Positions 9,207 through 17,792 of a stretch of 64,000 bases of DNA are shown here, piece after piece. Every line of letters starts with the position of its first letter. Position 1 is the first letter of the stretch. Source of the stretch: Occultella kanbiaonis (lineage in GTDB: Bacteria > Actinomycetota > Actinomycetes > Actinomycetales > Beutenbergiaceae); assembly GCF_009708215.1 (NCBI RefSeq), contig NZ_CP046175.1, positions 4,836,001 through 4,900,000 on the forward strand, given 5' to 3'. The notes below the pieces were generated by a model. That model saw only the letters and a list, made by a program, of their open reading frames with translations. It was not told where the DNA came from and searched no databases. The translations under genes were made by a program, and so were the position numbers.

Positions 9207-9434
9207 ATGACCGAGGAATCCGATTTCAAGAAGCTGGTGCGTGAGCGGATGGCTCAGACCGGCGAGAATTACACCACGGCGCGGGCCGCGTTCCGCCCGG
9301 ATGAGCCAGCGGCGGCCCGGCCCTCCGATCCGCAACCAGAGCAGTCCGTCACCGACGGTGGGCTGGCCGCGTACCGTTCGGTTGCCCCCGAACTGACCAT
9401 TGACGAGCTGGTCCTGCTCAGCACCTCGGAGTGA
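9207..9434 (+). CDS. Tiny protein with a VRxRMxxTGExYxxAR segment
   Basis: A 75-residue protein. Residues 8-26 read KKLVRERMAQTGENYTTAR, a helix-turn-helix-like basic segment that I recognise as recurring in small actinobacterial proteins but cannot tie to a function. The rest is a Pro/Ala-rich linker and an acidic end. GAGGAGCTG lies directly before the ATG. The stop overlaps the next start in a GTGA, so the two are co-translated. Confidence 0.6.
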   Translation: MTEESDFKKLVRERMAQTGENYTTARAAFRPDEPAAARPSDPQPEQSVTDGGLAAYRSVAPELTIDELVLLSTSE

Positions 9435-9694
9435 GCGTGGACGAGTTCGCGGCGTTGCGAGCCGCCATGCCCGGCGTAGCCGTCGAAACCCTCGTCGGCG
9501 CGCCCGTCATGGGGTTGACCGCAGACGAGATCGTCGCGTGGCGTGCGATCGAGCCGACGATGGACCTGGACACGATGCTCGGTTCCCTGACGGTCGGGCT
9601 GACGCCCGAGAGATTCCTGGACTACGGCGCTGGTTCGCCGACCATCAGCGCCGCCGAGGCGTGGGCACTGCTTGCGGCGGGGGTCGCGCCCTGA
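9431..9694 (+). CDS. Small hypothetical protein, partner of the preceding tiny gene
   Basis: An 87-residue protein of regular helices with the repeated pattern L-R/T-A-D-E-I (MGLTADEIVAWRAIEP and LTPERFLDYGAG). It starts at a GTG overlapping the upstream stop by four bases. No family is recognised. The coupling and matched size suggest a two-component small module, possibly regulatory, but nothing in the sequence proves this. Confidence 0.5.
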   Translation: MSVDEFAALRAAMPGVAVETLVGAPVMGLTADEIVAWRAIEPTMDLDTMLGSLTVGLTPERFLDYGAGSPTISAAEAWALLAAGVAP

Positions 9695-9703
9695 GCCTGG
9701 CCG

Positions 9704-10099
9704 TCACGGCCGGATACGGATGTAGTCCGTGAACTGCCTGGCGGCCGAGGCTGTGATCACGTCCCGATCGGTACGTAGTTCGATCACGAGTTGGACAGTC
9801 CTCACTGCCCCGGGCGCAAGCCACGCCGGCCGGGTTCCCACAGTCACGGAATCAACCGACGCGGGCCGGTCCGGCTCGGCGCCCGGCTGCGGAAGCATCG
9901 ACCGGATCGCCCATGCCCCGAGCACCACGGTGACGCACACGACCAGCCCGCCGACCACCGCGAAGGACAGCATCCGCAGCCCCGCGAGTGGGCATCTCGT
10001 GCCGCGCTGCCTCCCGTATTTCTTCGTCGGCACCTCGGTGACCTGGACCAGCCGATGGTGGTCTCGGGCTGCCTCGACGACCGAGCAGGGCTTCATCAC
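9704..10099 (-). CDS. Hypothetical single-pass membrane protein
   Basis: Up to 131 residues with one strong membrane helix at about residues 44-66 (MLSFAVVGGLVVCVTVVLGA) preceded by a basic cytoplasmic segment. An outside domain with beta-strand-like periodicity follows. An internal ATG at 9973 would give an 89-residue form starting at the helix. No family is recognised. Confidence 0.45.
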   Translation of the reverse strand: MMKPCSVVEAARDHHRLVQVTEVPTKKYGRQRGTRCPLAGLRMLSFAVVGGLVVCVTVVLGAWAIRSMLPQPGAEPDRPASVDSVTVGTRPAWLAPGAVRTVQLVIELRTDRDVITASAARQFTDYIRIRP

Positions 10100-10154
10100 C
10101 GCGGCGAACCCGTCGGACTCGCGACCCGATCCACGACGCCACTAGCGCTCTGAG

Positions 10155-10168
10155 CGATTATCGATTAT
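10155..10168 (-). promoter_or_regulatory. GntR-type operator candidate, site A (ABC operon)
   Basis: On the plus strand this is two perfect 7-base repeats, CGATTATCGATTAT, ending 43 bases before the solute-binding protein start. Read on the minus strand with the next two bases it gives CCATAATCGATAAT. That matches the sites before the GntR gene and before the beta-helix gene, in the same orientation relative to transcription. Confidence 0.65.
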
Positions 10169-10211
10169 GGTCGGGTCCGCTAACGATGGCACGTACTCGA
10201 GAGGATCGACG

Positions 10212-11474
10212 ATGATCAGAAACCGCGCCGTACTGACCGTCGCGGCTGTTGCTGCCGTGGCCTTGGCGGGATGCTCCGCACCGGCTGAGGGAAGCGGGGG
10301 CGACGGCGACGGAGGCGTCGAGGTGAGCATGCTCGTCAACGTCACCCCCAACCTGACCGAGGAGTTCTGGAACGAACTGGTGGCTCCGTTCGAGGACGCG
10401 AACCCCGGCATCGATGTCGTGATCCAGAACCCGGGTGCCGAGGGCGTGGCTGCTGCGCTTCCGCGCCTGCTCGCCGCGGGTGATGCGCCCGACGTGGTCC
10501 AGTCACTGCCCCCTACCCCGGACCTGGCACCTGAGCTCGTGGACCTGTCCGCATACGAGTGGGCCACCAACGGTCCGCTGGCGGAGCAGTACACAATCGG
10601 CGGCCAGTACTACATGGCGGGCATTGGTGTGCAGCTGCAGGGCCTGATGTTCTACAACAAGACGGCCTTCGACGAGGCCGGCATCACGGAGCTGCCCACC
10701 ACGGTGGAGCAGCTGGACGATGCGCTGGCCGCGCTGTCGGCGGCGGGCTGGACGCCCATCCAGACCGGTGGTGACTGGATGAGCAGCCACGCGCTGCAGG
10801 CGCTGGCGCTGCCGACCGTGGTGGGCGAGGACCCCGACTGGTTCGCCAACATGTCCAGTGGGGAGGCGACCTTCAGCGAGACGTACGGTTCCTCGATCGA
10901 GCGCTACGCGGACTGGGTTGCCGCGGGCTACATCCCCACCGAGGCGCTCGGTATCCAGTACCCCGACGCCGAGCAGTCGTTCCTCGCCGGCGAGAGCGCC
11001 ATCTACCCGATGGGCAGCTGGTTCGCGGGCACCGAGGCTGCGGCCGAGAACCCGGCCGAGATCGGCGTCTTCGCTGCGCCCGCCATCGATGGTGTGAGCG
11101 ACGCGGCGATGGGCGCCAACATCGCGAGCCCGTACAGCATCCTCACGAGCAGCGACCGCGTGGATGAAGCGGCCCTGCTGCTGGAGTTCCTCACCACTGA
11201 CGAGACCGCGGTGGTCGACCAGTTGGCGGTGGACGGTAACTTCCGCGACGGCTACGCCTACGAGACGACCGCGCTCGGAGACGAACTGTTCCAGATCGTC
11301 TCCGACACCCCGGCCACGTCCTACACCCCGACCGGAGAGGGCTACGGCGAGCGGCGGTTGCCCAGCGGCTACTCCGAAGAATTGAACACGCAGACCCAGG
11401 CACTGATGGGCGGTACCGCTGGTGCCGACGTGAACAGCGCCATGGACGACTGGTTCGCCGCGAACGCAGGCTGA
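10212..11474 (+). CDS. Sugar ABC transporter substrate-binding lipoprotein (CUT1 type)
   Basis: A 420-residue extracellular solute-binding protein of family 1. The signal peptide MIRNRAVLTVAAVAAVALAG is followed by the lipobox cysteine at residue 21 (VALAGC). The mature protein has the family-1 layout, including an early VTPNLTEEFWNELVAPFEDA segment and central MFYNKTAFDEAGI. It would capture an oligosaccharide or sugar outside the cell and deliver it to the two permeases encoded next. The frame opens 15 codons earlier, but the signal peptide fixes the ATG at 10212. No ATPase gene is present in the operon. As in many actinobacteria, a shared MsiK-like ATPase is presumably encoded elsewhere. 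Confidence 0.93.
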   Translation: MIRNRAVLTVAAVAAVALAGCSAPAEGSGGDGDGGVEVSMLVNVTPNLTEEFWNELVAPFEDANPGIDVVIQNPGAEGVAAALPRLLAAGDAPDVVQSLPPTPDLAPELVDLSAYEWATNGPLAEQYTIGGQYYMAGIGVQLQGLMFYNKTAFDEAGITELPTTVEQLDDALAALSAAGWTPIQTGGDWMSSHALQALALPTVVGEDPDWFANMSSGEATFSETYGSSIERYADWVAAGYIPTEALGIQYPDAEQSFLAGESAIYPMGSWFAGTEAAAENPAEIGVFAAPAIDGVSDAAMGANIASPYSILTSSDRVDEAALLLEFLTTDETAVVDQLAVDGNFRDGYAYETTALGDELFQIVSDTPATSYTPTGEGYGERRLPSGYSEELNTQTQALMGGTAGADVNSAMDDWFAANAG

Positions 11475-11478
11475 GCCG

Positions 11479-11513
11479 GCGTGGGCACGGGTCGAGTCGG
11501 CTCGTGCCCACGC
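11479..11513 (+). terminator. GC-rich hairpin between binding protein and permease genes
   Basis: GCGTGGGCACG at 11479-11489 pairs perfectly with CGTGCCCACGC at 11503-11513 across a 13-base loop, starting five bases after the binding-protein stop. There is no U tract. It fits a partial terminator or 3' RNA-stabilising stem that lets the binding protein outnumber the permeases. Confidence 0.6.
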
Positions 11514-11533
11514 TCGATCAGGAGGGCTAGGAG

Positions 11534-12484
11534 ATGACAGCAACCGTGACAGCACCACCGGGGACCGGGAAGGGCTCGGAAGCCCCGCTCGTGCGCTCTC
11601 CACGACGCAAGAGCCTGCGGTCGCGACTGCCAGACCTTGTGATGGCAGGCCCAGCGGTCGTGGTCTTCCTACTGATGTTCATCATCCCGATGATCCTGGC
11701 TTTCGTGCTCAGCCTGACCGACTGGAACGGCTACAGTCTCAACTTCAATTTCATCGGGATAGAGAACTACCGGTTCGCATTCCGCAACCCCCGCACGGTC
11801 GACGCGGTGATCTTCACCGGGATCGTGGCGGTAACGGGCACCGTGCTGTGCAACATCATCGGACTGGCCGTCGCCGTGCTGATCGCGGCACCGGGCCGGG
11901 CGAACACGGTGCTGCGCACGATCTTCTTCTACCCGTACATCATCAGTTCGCTGATCATCGGGTTCCTGTGGTCGGCGATGCTGCAGCCCAACGGAGTTGC
12001 CAACGCGCTGCTCGGGCACATCGGGATCGGGCCGTTGCCGTTCCTCATCGACCCGACCTGGGCCAAGGGGAGCGTCATCGCGACCATTCTGTGGTCAAGC
12101 TTCGGCTTCAACATGATTCTGTTCATCGCAGGCATCAAGTCGGTCCCGACCGAGTACTACGAGGCGGCCACCGTCGACGGTGCCTCCCGCTGGCAGCAGT
12201 TCCGCTCCATCACCGTGCCGCTGATCGCGCCGGTGCTCACCGTGAACCTGGTCCTCACCCTCGTCGGTCTGCTGAAGGTCTACGACGTGGTCCTGGCGCT
12301 CACGGAAGGCGGGCCGGCCGCGGCGACCCAGACGGTCGTCTACCAGATCCTCAAGGACTCGTTCGCGCGTTCGGCCCTGGGGCTCGGGGCAGCGCAGTCT
12401 GTCGTGCTGCTGATCGCGACGGCGGTGCTCGGACTGACCGTCACCTTGGCCAGGCGCGGCGCTGAGCGGAAGGTGGCGGCATGA
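11534..12484 (+). CDS. Sugar ABC transporter permease (MalF/UgpA-like)
   Basis: A 316-residue inner-membrane permease with a cytoplasmic basic N-terminus and about six helices. The coupling motif is at about residues 212-228 (YYEAATVDGASRWQQFRSIT, the EAA loop with G at the conserved position). It forms a heterodimer with the next gene product. An AGGAGG lies shortly before the ATG, and the stop overlaps the next start (ATGA). Confidence 0.95.
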   Translation: MTATVTAPPGTGKGSEAPLVRSPRRKSLRSRLPDLVMAGPAVVVFLLMFIIPMILAFVLSLTDWNGYSLNFNFIGIENYRFAFRNPRTVDAVIFTGIVAVTGTVLCNIIGLAVAVLIAAPGRANTVLRTIFFYPYIISSLIIGFLWSAMLQPNGVANALLGHIGIGPLPFLIDPTWAKGSVIATILWSSFGFNMILFIAGIKSVPTEYYEAATVDGASRWQQFRSITVPLIAPVLTVNLVLTLVGLLKVYDVVLALTEGGPAAATQTVVYQILKDSFARSALGLGAAQSVVLLIATAVLGLTVTLARRGAERKVAA

Positions 12485-13335
12485 GTGCAGTTCGAGCCCG
12501 CGGTACGCTGCCGGGCGCAGTGCTCAAGTGGGTGGTGCTAGCCGCGATCGCGCTGGTCATGCTGATCCCGATGTACATCCTGGTGATCAGCGCCTTCAAG
12601 CCGCAGGCCGAGATCATCCAGCAGCCCCTGCTGATCGATCCGTCGACCTTCACGTGGGAGTACCTGCAGGCCGCACTGACGAGCGAGAAGTTCAACGTGG
12701 TGCGCGCGTACGGCATCACGCTGGCGTTCGTGGCGCTCGTCAACCTCTTCGGCATCGCACTGGCGGCACCGGTCGCCTACGTGATCGCACGTGGCCGCAA
12801 GAAGTGGCACATGGGCCTGTTGTTGCTGTTCGTCTCCGGCCTGTTCATCCCCGGGCAGGTCACGCTGATCCCGGTGGTCTTCGTCCTGAGAGTCCTCGGC
12901 CTCATCAACACAGTGCCCGGATTCATCCTCTTCGAGACCGCAGCGACGCTGCCGGTCACGATCTTCCTCTTCAGTGCCTACCTGCGCACCGTGCCGCGTG
13001 ACATCGACGAAGCAGCAGCACTGGACGGCGCGGGCCAGATCCGTGCGTTCTGGTCATGCATCTTCCCGATCATGAAGCCGGTCGTGGCCACCATCGTGGT
13101 GCTGAACTCGATCAGTGTGTGGAACGACTTCGTTTCGCCACAGATCATCCTCGGACCGAGCTCAGGGATCTACACGGTCACGACCGGGGTGTACGCCGCC
13201 GTCGGCCAGTACTCCACCAACTACACCGTGGTGTTCCCGACGCTGCTGCTCGCGATCCTGCCCGCCGTGATCTTCTTCGTCTTCATGCAGCGCCACATCA
13301 TCGGTGGCCTCATCGCAGGCGCAACGAAAGGATGA
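12481..13335 (+). CDS. Sugar ABC transporter permease (MalG/UgpE-like)
   Basis: A 284-residue permease, second half of the CUT1 channel. It has six helices and an EAA loop (DIDEAAALDGAGQIRAFWSC) near residues 178-197. Typical MalG-family features include a first helix after a short basic end and WNDFVSPQIIL near the C-terminal third. The ATGA overlap at both ends couples it to the upstream permease and the downstream enzyme. Confidence 0.95.
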   Translation: MSAVRARGTLPGAVLKWVVLAAIALVMLIPMYILVISAFKPQAEIIQQPLLIDPSTFTWEYLQAALTSEKFNVVRAYGITLAFVALVNLFGIALAAPVAYVIARGRKKWHMGLLLLFVSGLFIPGQVTLIPVVFVLRVLGLINTVPGFILFETAATLPVTIFLFSAYLRTVPRDIDEAAALDGAGQIRAFWSCIFPIMKPVVATIVVLNSISVWNDFVSPQIILGPSSGIYTVTTGVYAAVGQYSTNYTVVFPTLLLAILPAVIFFVFMQRHIIGGLIAGATKG

Positions 13336-15281
13336 CCGTGCTGATCCACACCGAGGCGATGCGGGAGATCCCGGCATGGGCTGTGCTTCAACGCCGCCTG
13401 TTCGACACAATCGAGACGGCCTGGCGCCAGTTCGCCGAGCGCTACACCGAGCCGGATGGTCGTCTGCGTTACAGCGGCGGCTTCGAGGATCGCGACGGCG
13501 TCGACGACCTCTACGAGCCGTTCTTCAACTGGCCCGCCTTCTACCTGCTCGGCGGCAGCGACGAGGTGCTAGCCGCAGCCAAGCACCACTGGTCGGGTGT
13601 GACGGCGCAGCTCACCGAGGCCGGCATGCTGACCGACCAGTACGAGAACGGCTACGACTGGTTCCACCAGGGTGAGTCGCTCGTCTTCTTCTACGGGCTC
13701 TGTGCCGCGGACCCTTCGGACCCTGAGTTCGCCCGCAGAGCGGCACGGTTCGCCGACCTCTACACCGATCCGACGCGGGGCAACTACGACGCCGAGCGCA
13801 ACATCATCCGGGCGCCGCACAACGGCGCTCGCGGTGCCCTCGAGGGCCTCAACCCGACCTGGCAGTCGTACGGTGCCGAACTCGTGTGGATGGAGCCCTA
13901 CGGCCTGCCGCTTCACGGACTGCCCGGCATTCGCAGTTGGGACGATCTCCGTTCGCCTGCGAACGCCGAAGCGATGGGCCTCGCCCTGCAGCATCGCGCC
14001 CAGGGAGACACCGCGGTGAATCTTGCGGCGACCTCCTTGGTCGCCAACAGGTGGCTTTACGACGGCGACCCGAGCGCGTCGTCATGGATCTCTCGCTATG
14101 TCGAGGGCTGGCACGAGCGGGCCAGGCTCAACGGCGGGCTCATCCCCGACAACGTGGCACCCGACGGCGTCGTGGGAGGCCTTCATGACGGTCGCTGGTA
14201 CGGCGGCCACTACGGCTGGACGTGGCCGCACGGGTTGCACTCGGTGGCATCGGGCACTCTGATCGCCGGACTCAATGCCTCGCTGGTCAGCGGCGACAGC
14301 AGTTTCCTCGACGTGACCCGCACCGTGTTGGACACCGTTCTCGAGCACGCGATCACGGCGCCGCCCGCCGAGGCGAATTTCAGCCTCAGCCAGTTCTGGC
14401 GCGCCCGCTACGGCCCTGGTGCCAACGAGCCCGCGCTGCTGGTCCCGCACCGACACGGAACGGACGGCTGGTTCGACTTCGGGCCGATGCAGTTGGAGTT
14501 CCCGCTATGGCTGTGGTGGTGGACCCGTGAGGAGCAGGACCGTACCCGGCTACAGCGTGTGCTCGACGGCATGCCCGAGGCGGCCTGGGACGTCCAACCG
14601 TTCCGGGACAAGATGGAGTCCGGCCACGATGCGCCCTGGCTCGCATACCTCGACGGCGAGGATCCCGACTACCCGGCCCGCGCCCTCTCGATGGCGCTGG
14701 GTCAGGTGGCTCGCCGCGTGGCGGTGATGGAGGCCGAGCACCCGGACCCGGCAACCGTTCACCTGCACTACTGGCAGCGCGTGAACCCGGTCGTCACCGA
14801 GGTCCTGTCGCAGCTGATCACCGGTACGCCGCAGACGCTCTACAACGGTGGTCTCCCGTTTTCCGCTCTGATCTACGAGGACCTCGACCGCGGCCGCGCG
14901 GGCCTGCCGCAGGATGTCGCCGCACTGGTCACCAGCCTCGCCCAGGACCGCATCGAGGTCGAGCTCGTCAACCTCTCAGCGACCCGGACGAGGCGGTTGC
15001 TGATCCGTGCCAGCCGGTTCGGTGAACACCGGCTGCAGCAGGTGGAGAGCCACGGCGAGGACGGCGGCGACTACCCCGGTCCGTCGACTGCTGAGACCTC
15101 TCGACCGGGAGTGCCCGTCTCGTCGAGCGCAGAGGTCGACGGCGCCGTGAAGGTGACGCTCCTGCCGTCGCACCGCACCCGCCTCACCCTCGCGACCACA
15201 CGCAGCACGCAACGACCGCACCACCGCGCGGCAGGCGCACATGCCTCCACCGCCACACGATCCGAACAGGGGAATCGATGA
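13332..15281 (+). CDS. Unknown enzyme, probable alpha-toroid glycosidase/lyase-like protein
   Basis: A 649-residue cytoplasmic protein (no signal peptide) starting MTVLIHTEAMREIPAWAVLQ at an ATG that overlaps the permease stop by four bases. It is rich in aromatic and acidic clusters (DDLYEPFFNWPAFYLLGG at about 57-74, NGYDWFHQGESLVFFYGL near 106-123 and YGGHYGWTWPHGLHSVASG near 290-308). Helical repeats suggest an (alpha/alpha) toroid as found in six-hairpin glycosidases and several polysaccharide lyases. I cannot assign a CAZy family. Its place directly after the importer suggests that it processes the imported oligosaccharide before the oxidative enzymes that follow. Confidence 0.6.
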   Translation: MTVLIHTEAMREIPAWAVLQRRLFDTIETAWRQFAERYTEPDGRLRYSGGFEDRDGVDDLYEPFFNWPAFYLLGGSDEVLAAAKHHWSGVTAQLTEAGMLTDQYENGYDWFHQGESLVFFYGLCAADPSDPEFARRAARFADLYTDPTRGNYDAERNIIRAPHNGARGALEGLNPTWQSYGAELVWMEPYGLPLHGLPGIRSWDDLRSPANAEAMGLALQHRAQGDTAVNLAATSLVANRWLYDGDPSASSWISRYVEGWHERARLNGGLIPDNVAPDGVVGGLHDGRWYGGHYGWTWPHGLHSVASGTLIAGLNASLVSGDSSFLDVTRTVLDTVLEHAITAPPAEANFSLSQFWRARYGPGANEPALLVPHRHGTDGWFDFGPMQLEFPLWLWWWTREEQDRTRLQRVLDGMPEAAWDVQPFRDKMESGHDAPWLAYLDGEDPDYPARALSMALGQVARRVAVMEAEHPDPATVHLHYWQRVNPVVTEVLSQLITGTPQTLYNGGLPFSALIYEDLDRGRAGLPQDVAALVTSLAQDRIEVELVNLSATRTRRLLIRASRFGEHRLQQVESHGEDGGDYPGPSTAETSRPGVPVSSSAEVDGAVKVTLLPSHRTRLTLATTRSTQRPHHRAAGAHASTATRSEQGNR

Positions 15282-16060
15282 CCGACACCGCCACCCAGCT
15301 GACACGACCGCAGATAGCGCTGCCGGTGCGCGGCGAACCGTACGAGCGGGTCTCCGCGGACGTGCGCGACTCACTTTCGCAGGTCTCCACCGCCACCGCG
15401 TGCGCGAAACTGCACTCGATAGGCATCCGCCAATCCTTCATCTCAGGGCCGCGCCCACTGAGTCCTGGGCAGCGCATGGTGGGTTCGGCGATCACCCTGC
15501 AGTTCATGCCACAGCGGGAGGACCTGGGATCGTCGGCCGGGCAGGAGTACGCCGAGCGACACACGGCGCTGTGGAAGGTGCTGGAGGAAGTACAACCGGG
15601 AGACGTCCTGGTGGTGCAGGCCTATGGCAGCACTCACTCGGGATGCATGGGTGACATCCTGACGAGCTACCTGAAGAGTCAGGGGGGTGTCGGTCTCGTG
15701 GTCGACGGGTGCATCCGTGACTCGGGACGCATCCGTGAGCTCGACCTGCCGGTGTGGAGCACCGGGACCACGCCGCACTACGCCTCGCAGTCCGACCTGT
15801 TCCCGTGGGCCTACGACGTGCCGGTCGCGGTCGGAGGTGCACTGTGCCTTCCCGGCGACCTCGTCATCGCCGACGACGACGGAGCTGTGATCGTCCCGCA
15901 AGCCGCCGCCATGGAGGTCGCCACTGCGGCCCACGACCACGAGGAGTGGGAGGTGTTCAGCCGGGAGCGACTCGCAGAGGGGGCCAGGCTGAGCGACTAC
16001 TACCCGCTCACGCAGGACAGCCGCGAGGAGTACGAGGCATGGCGTTCCGTCCAGTCCTGA
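15278..16060 (+). CDS. RraA-family protein, probable aldolase of a sugar-acid pathway
   Basis: A 260-residue member of the RraA/HMG-aldolase superfamily. The conserved active-site segments are present: HSGCMGDILTSYLKSQG (about residues 119-135) and VDGCIRDSGRIRELDLPVWS (about 141-160), whose Arg and Asp bind pyruvate enolate and a divalent metal. Relatives cleave 2-keto-4-hydroxy acids; others lack aldolase activity. Here it sits between importer genes and an aldo/keto reductase plus lactonase. Retro-aldol cleavage of a keto-deoxy sugar acid is therefore more likely than RNase E control, which is an E. coli role. It overlaps the upstream stop by ATGA. Confidence 0.85.
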   Translation: MTDTATQLTRPQIALPVRGEPYERVSADVRDSLSQVSTATACAKLHSIGIRQSFISGPRPLSPGQRMVGSAITLQFMPQREDLGSSAGQEYAERHTALWKVLEEVQPGDVLVVQAYGSTHSGCMGDILTSYLKSQGGVGLVVDGCIRDSGRIRELDLPVWSTGTTPHYASQSDLFPWAYDVPVAVGGALCLPGDLVIADDDGAVIVPQAAAMEVATAAHDHEEWEVFSRERLAEGARLSDYYPLTQDSREEYEAWRSVQS

Positions 16061-16065
16061 GACCG

Positions 16066-16980
16066 ATGAGCGACCCCGAGTCCGAGGCGTTCTGCGGGCT
16101 CGGGTGCGCCCCGATCGGCAACCTCTACACCGAGGTCGCCGAGGCCGACGCGCAGGCTACGGTCACCGCGGCACTCGAGGCAGGCATCCGCTTCTTCGAT
16201 ACGGCCCCGCACTACGGTGCCGGCCTCAGCGAGCAACGGCTCGGGCGAGCGCTCGAGGGCTTCCCTCGCGATGGGATTGTCATCGCCACGAAAGTGGGAC
16301 GTGCCGTGGTGGACGACGGCGGCCGGATCGTCGAGTCCGGCCGGGTGGGTTCTGACACGATCTTCGACGGCAGTCGCGATGGTGTGCTGCGAAGCCTTGA
16401 GGGAAGCCTGACCCGACTTCGGACCGACCGCGTCGACCTGCTCTATCTGCACGACCCACCCGACGTCGATGAGGCGTTGCGGTCCACCATCCCGGCGCTG
16501 CACGCGCTGAAGGCCCAGGGCATTGTGCGCGCCATCGGGGTCGGCATGGTGTGGACGGAGCCATTGACGCGATTCGTGCGGGAGGCGCCGATCGACGTCG
16601 TGATGGAAGCGGGCAGGCTCACGTTGCTTGACCGGCGCGCAGACGAGACGCTGCTGCCCGCGGCGCGCGTGGCGGGCGTCGGAGTCGTCGCCGCCGGAGT
16701 ACTGAACTCCGGTGTGCTTGCCGATCCCGACGGCAGCCCGTACTTCGACTATTTCCCGGCATCCGGCGAGATCGTTGCCCGGGCCAAGGCGATGCAGGAG
16801 CTCTGCGCCCAGTACGGGATCGAGCTCCGCCATGCTGCCGCCCGGTACCCGCTGCAGCACGAGGGCATCGAGGCAGTCGTCGTGGGAGCCCGAACAGCCG
16901 CTGAGGTGAATGACTGGGTGCTGGGCCTGGAGGCGCCGATCCCCGATGAGTTGTGGCACCTGCTGGAGGCGGCGGCGTGA
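16066..16980 (+). CDS. Aldo/keto reductase, likely aldose 1-dehydrogenase (L-fucose dehydrogenase-like)
   Basis: A 304-residue TIM-barrel oxidoreductase with the AKR catalytic tetrad: Asp and Tyr in FFDTAPHYGAG (about residues 44-54), Lys in IATKVGR (about 75-81) and His in LYLHDPPDV (about 127-135). The sequence resembles the D-threo-aldose/L-fucose 1-dehydrogenase group, which oxidises the sugar to its lactone. The next gene encodes the matching lactonase. An in-frame ATG at 16039 would overlap the upstream gene. The ATG at 16066, five bases after the RraA stop, is preferred. Confidence 0.85.
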   Translation: MSDPESEAFCGLGCAPIGNLYTEVAEADAQATVTAALEAGIRFFDTAPHYGAGLSEQRLGRALEGFPRDGIVIATKVGRAVVDDGGRIVESGRVGSDTIFDGSRDGVLRSLEGSLTRLRTDRVDLLYLHDPPDVDEALRSTIPALHALKAQGIVRAIGVGMVWTEPLTRFVREAPIDVVMEAGRLTLLDRRADETLLPAARVAGVGVVAAGVLNSGVLADPDGSPYFDYFPASGEIVARAKAMQELCAQYGIELRHAAARYPLQHEGIEAVVVGARTAAEVNDWVLGLEAPIPDELWHLLEAAA

Positions 16981-17792
16981 GGTTCGTCGACGCCCATCTT
17001 CACCTGTGGGATATCGGCCAGGTCTCGCTGTCCTGGTTCCGCGAGGGACAGGGCCTGCCCGGTCGGGCCGTCGTCGACGACCTGCTCGCCGAGATCGACA
17101 GTGACCCGGCAGACCGGCCCGAGCGCGCCGTCGTCGTCCAGGCCGCCGACACTCCCGAGGAGATGAGATGGCTGCTCGAAACAGCGGAGCGCGATCCGCT
17201 GGTGGCCGCTGTCGTGGCGCAGTACGAGCCGCGCCCCGACCGGTGGGCCGGCACCGCACAGGCAGTGCTCGACCACCCGGCGCTCGCGGGCATCAGGCTC
17301 GCGGTGCCTGGTCGCGCCGCCGATCTCAGTGACGTCCCGGGGGTGCACGACCTTGCGGCCGGCCTGGCCTCTGCGGGTCACGTGCTCGAGATGCTGATCC
17401 GCACGGAGCAGCTCCCCGCGGTCGCCGCGCTGGCCTCCGAGCACCCCGACCTCGCGATCGTCGTGTGTCACCTCGGCCTCGGCAGTGCCGAGTCCGATGA
17501 CATCTGGCGTCAGGGGCTCCGCGCCGTCGCCTCCCACGAGCGCGTGGCCGCCAAGGTCTCGGGTCTGCACCGGCCCGGCGCGGACCACGGGAGGGTTCGG
17601 AGGATCGTGCGGGATGCCGTCGAGATACTCGGTATCGAGCGCCTGATGTTCGGTAGCGACTGGCCCATCTCGACCCGCACCTGCGACTACCGGGAGACGC
17701 TCGCACGTACGCGGGATGCGCTGCCGGAACTCACGGCGCAGCAGGCGGACTCGTTCTGGCGGGGCCTGGCGACGAGGCTCTATCTCGCCTGA
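16977..17792 (+). CDS. Amidohydrolase family 2, L-fuconolactonase/rhamnonolactonase-like
   Basis: A 271-residue metal-dependent hydrolase starting at a GTG overlapping the reductase stop. It shows DAHLHLWD (residues 4-11), typical of sugar lactonases of the amidohydrolase-2 group, and the C-terminal metal-site motif FGSDWPI near residue 224. It would open the aldonolactone made by the reductase to the sugar acid. Its last 13 bases overlap the convergent GntR gene. No sugar-acid dehydratase is in this operon; an IlvD/Edd enzyme at 36.6 kb could supply that step. Confidence 0.85.
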   Translation: MRFVDAHLHLWDIGQVSLSWFREGQGLPGRAVVDDLLAEIDSDPADRPERAVVVQAADTPEEMRWLLETAERDPLVAAVVAQYEPRPDRWAGTAQAVLDHPALAGIRLAVPGRAADLSDVPGVHDLAAGLASAGHVLEMLIRTEQLPAVAALASEHPDLAIVVCHLGLGSAESDDIWRQGLRAVASHERVAAKVSGLHRPGADHGRVRRIVRDAVEILGIERLMFGSDWPISTRTCDYRETLARTRDALPELTAQQADSFWRGLATRLYLA

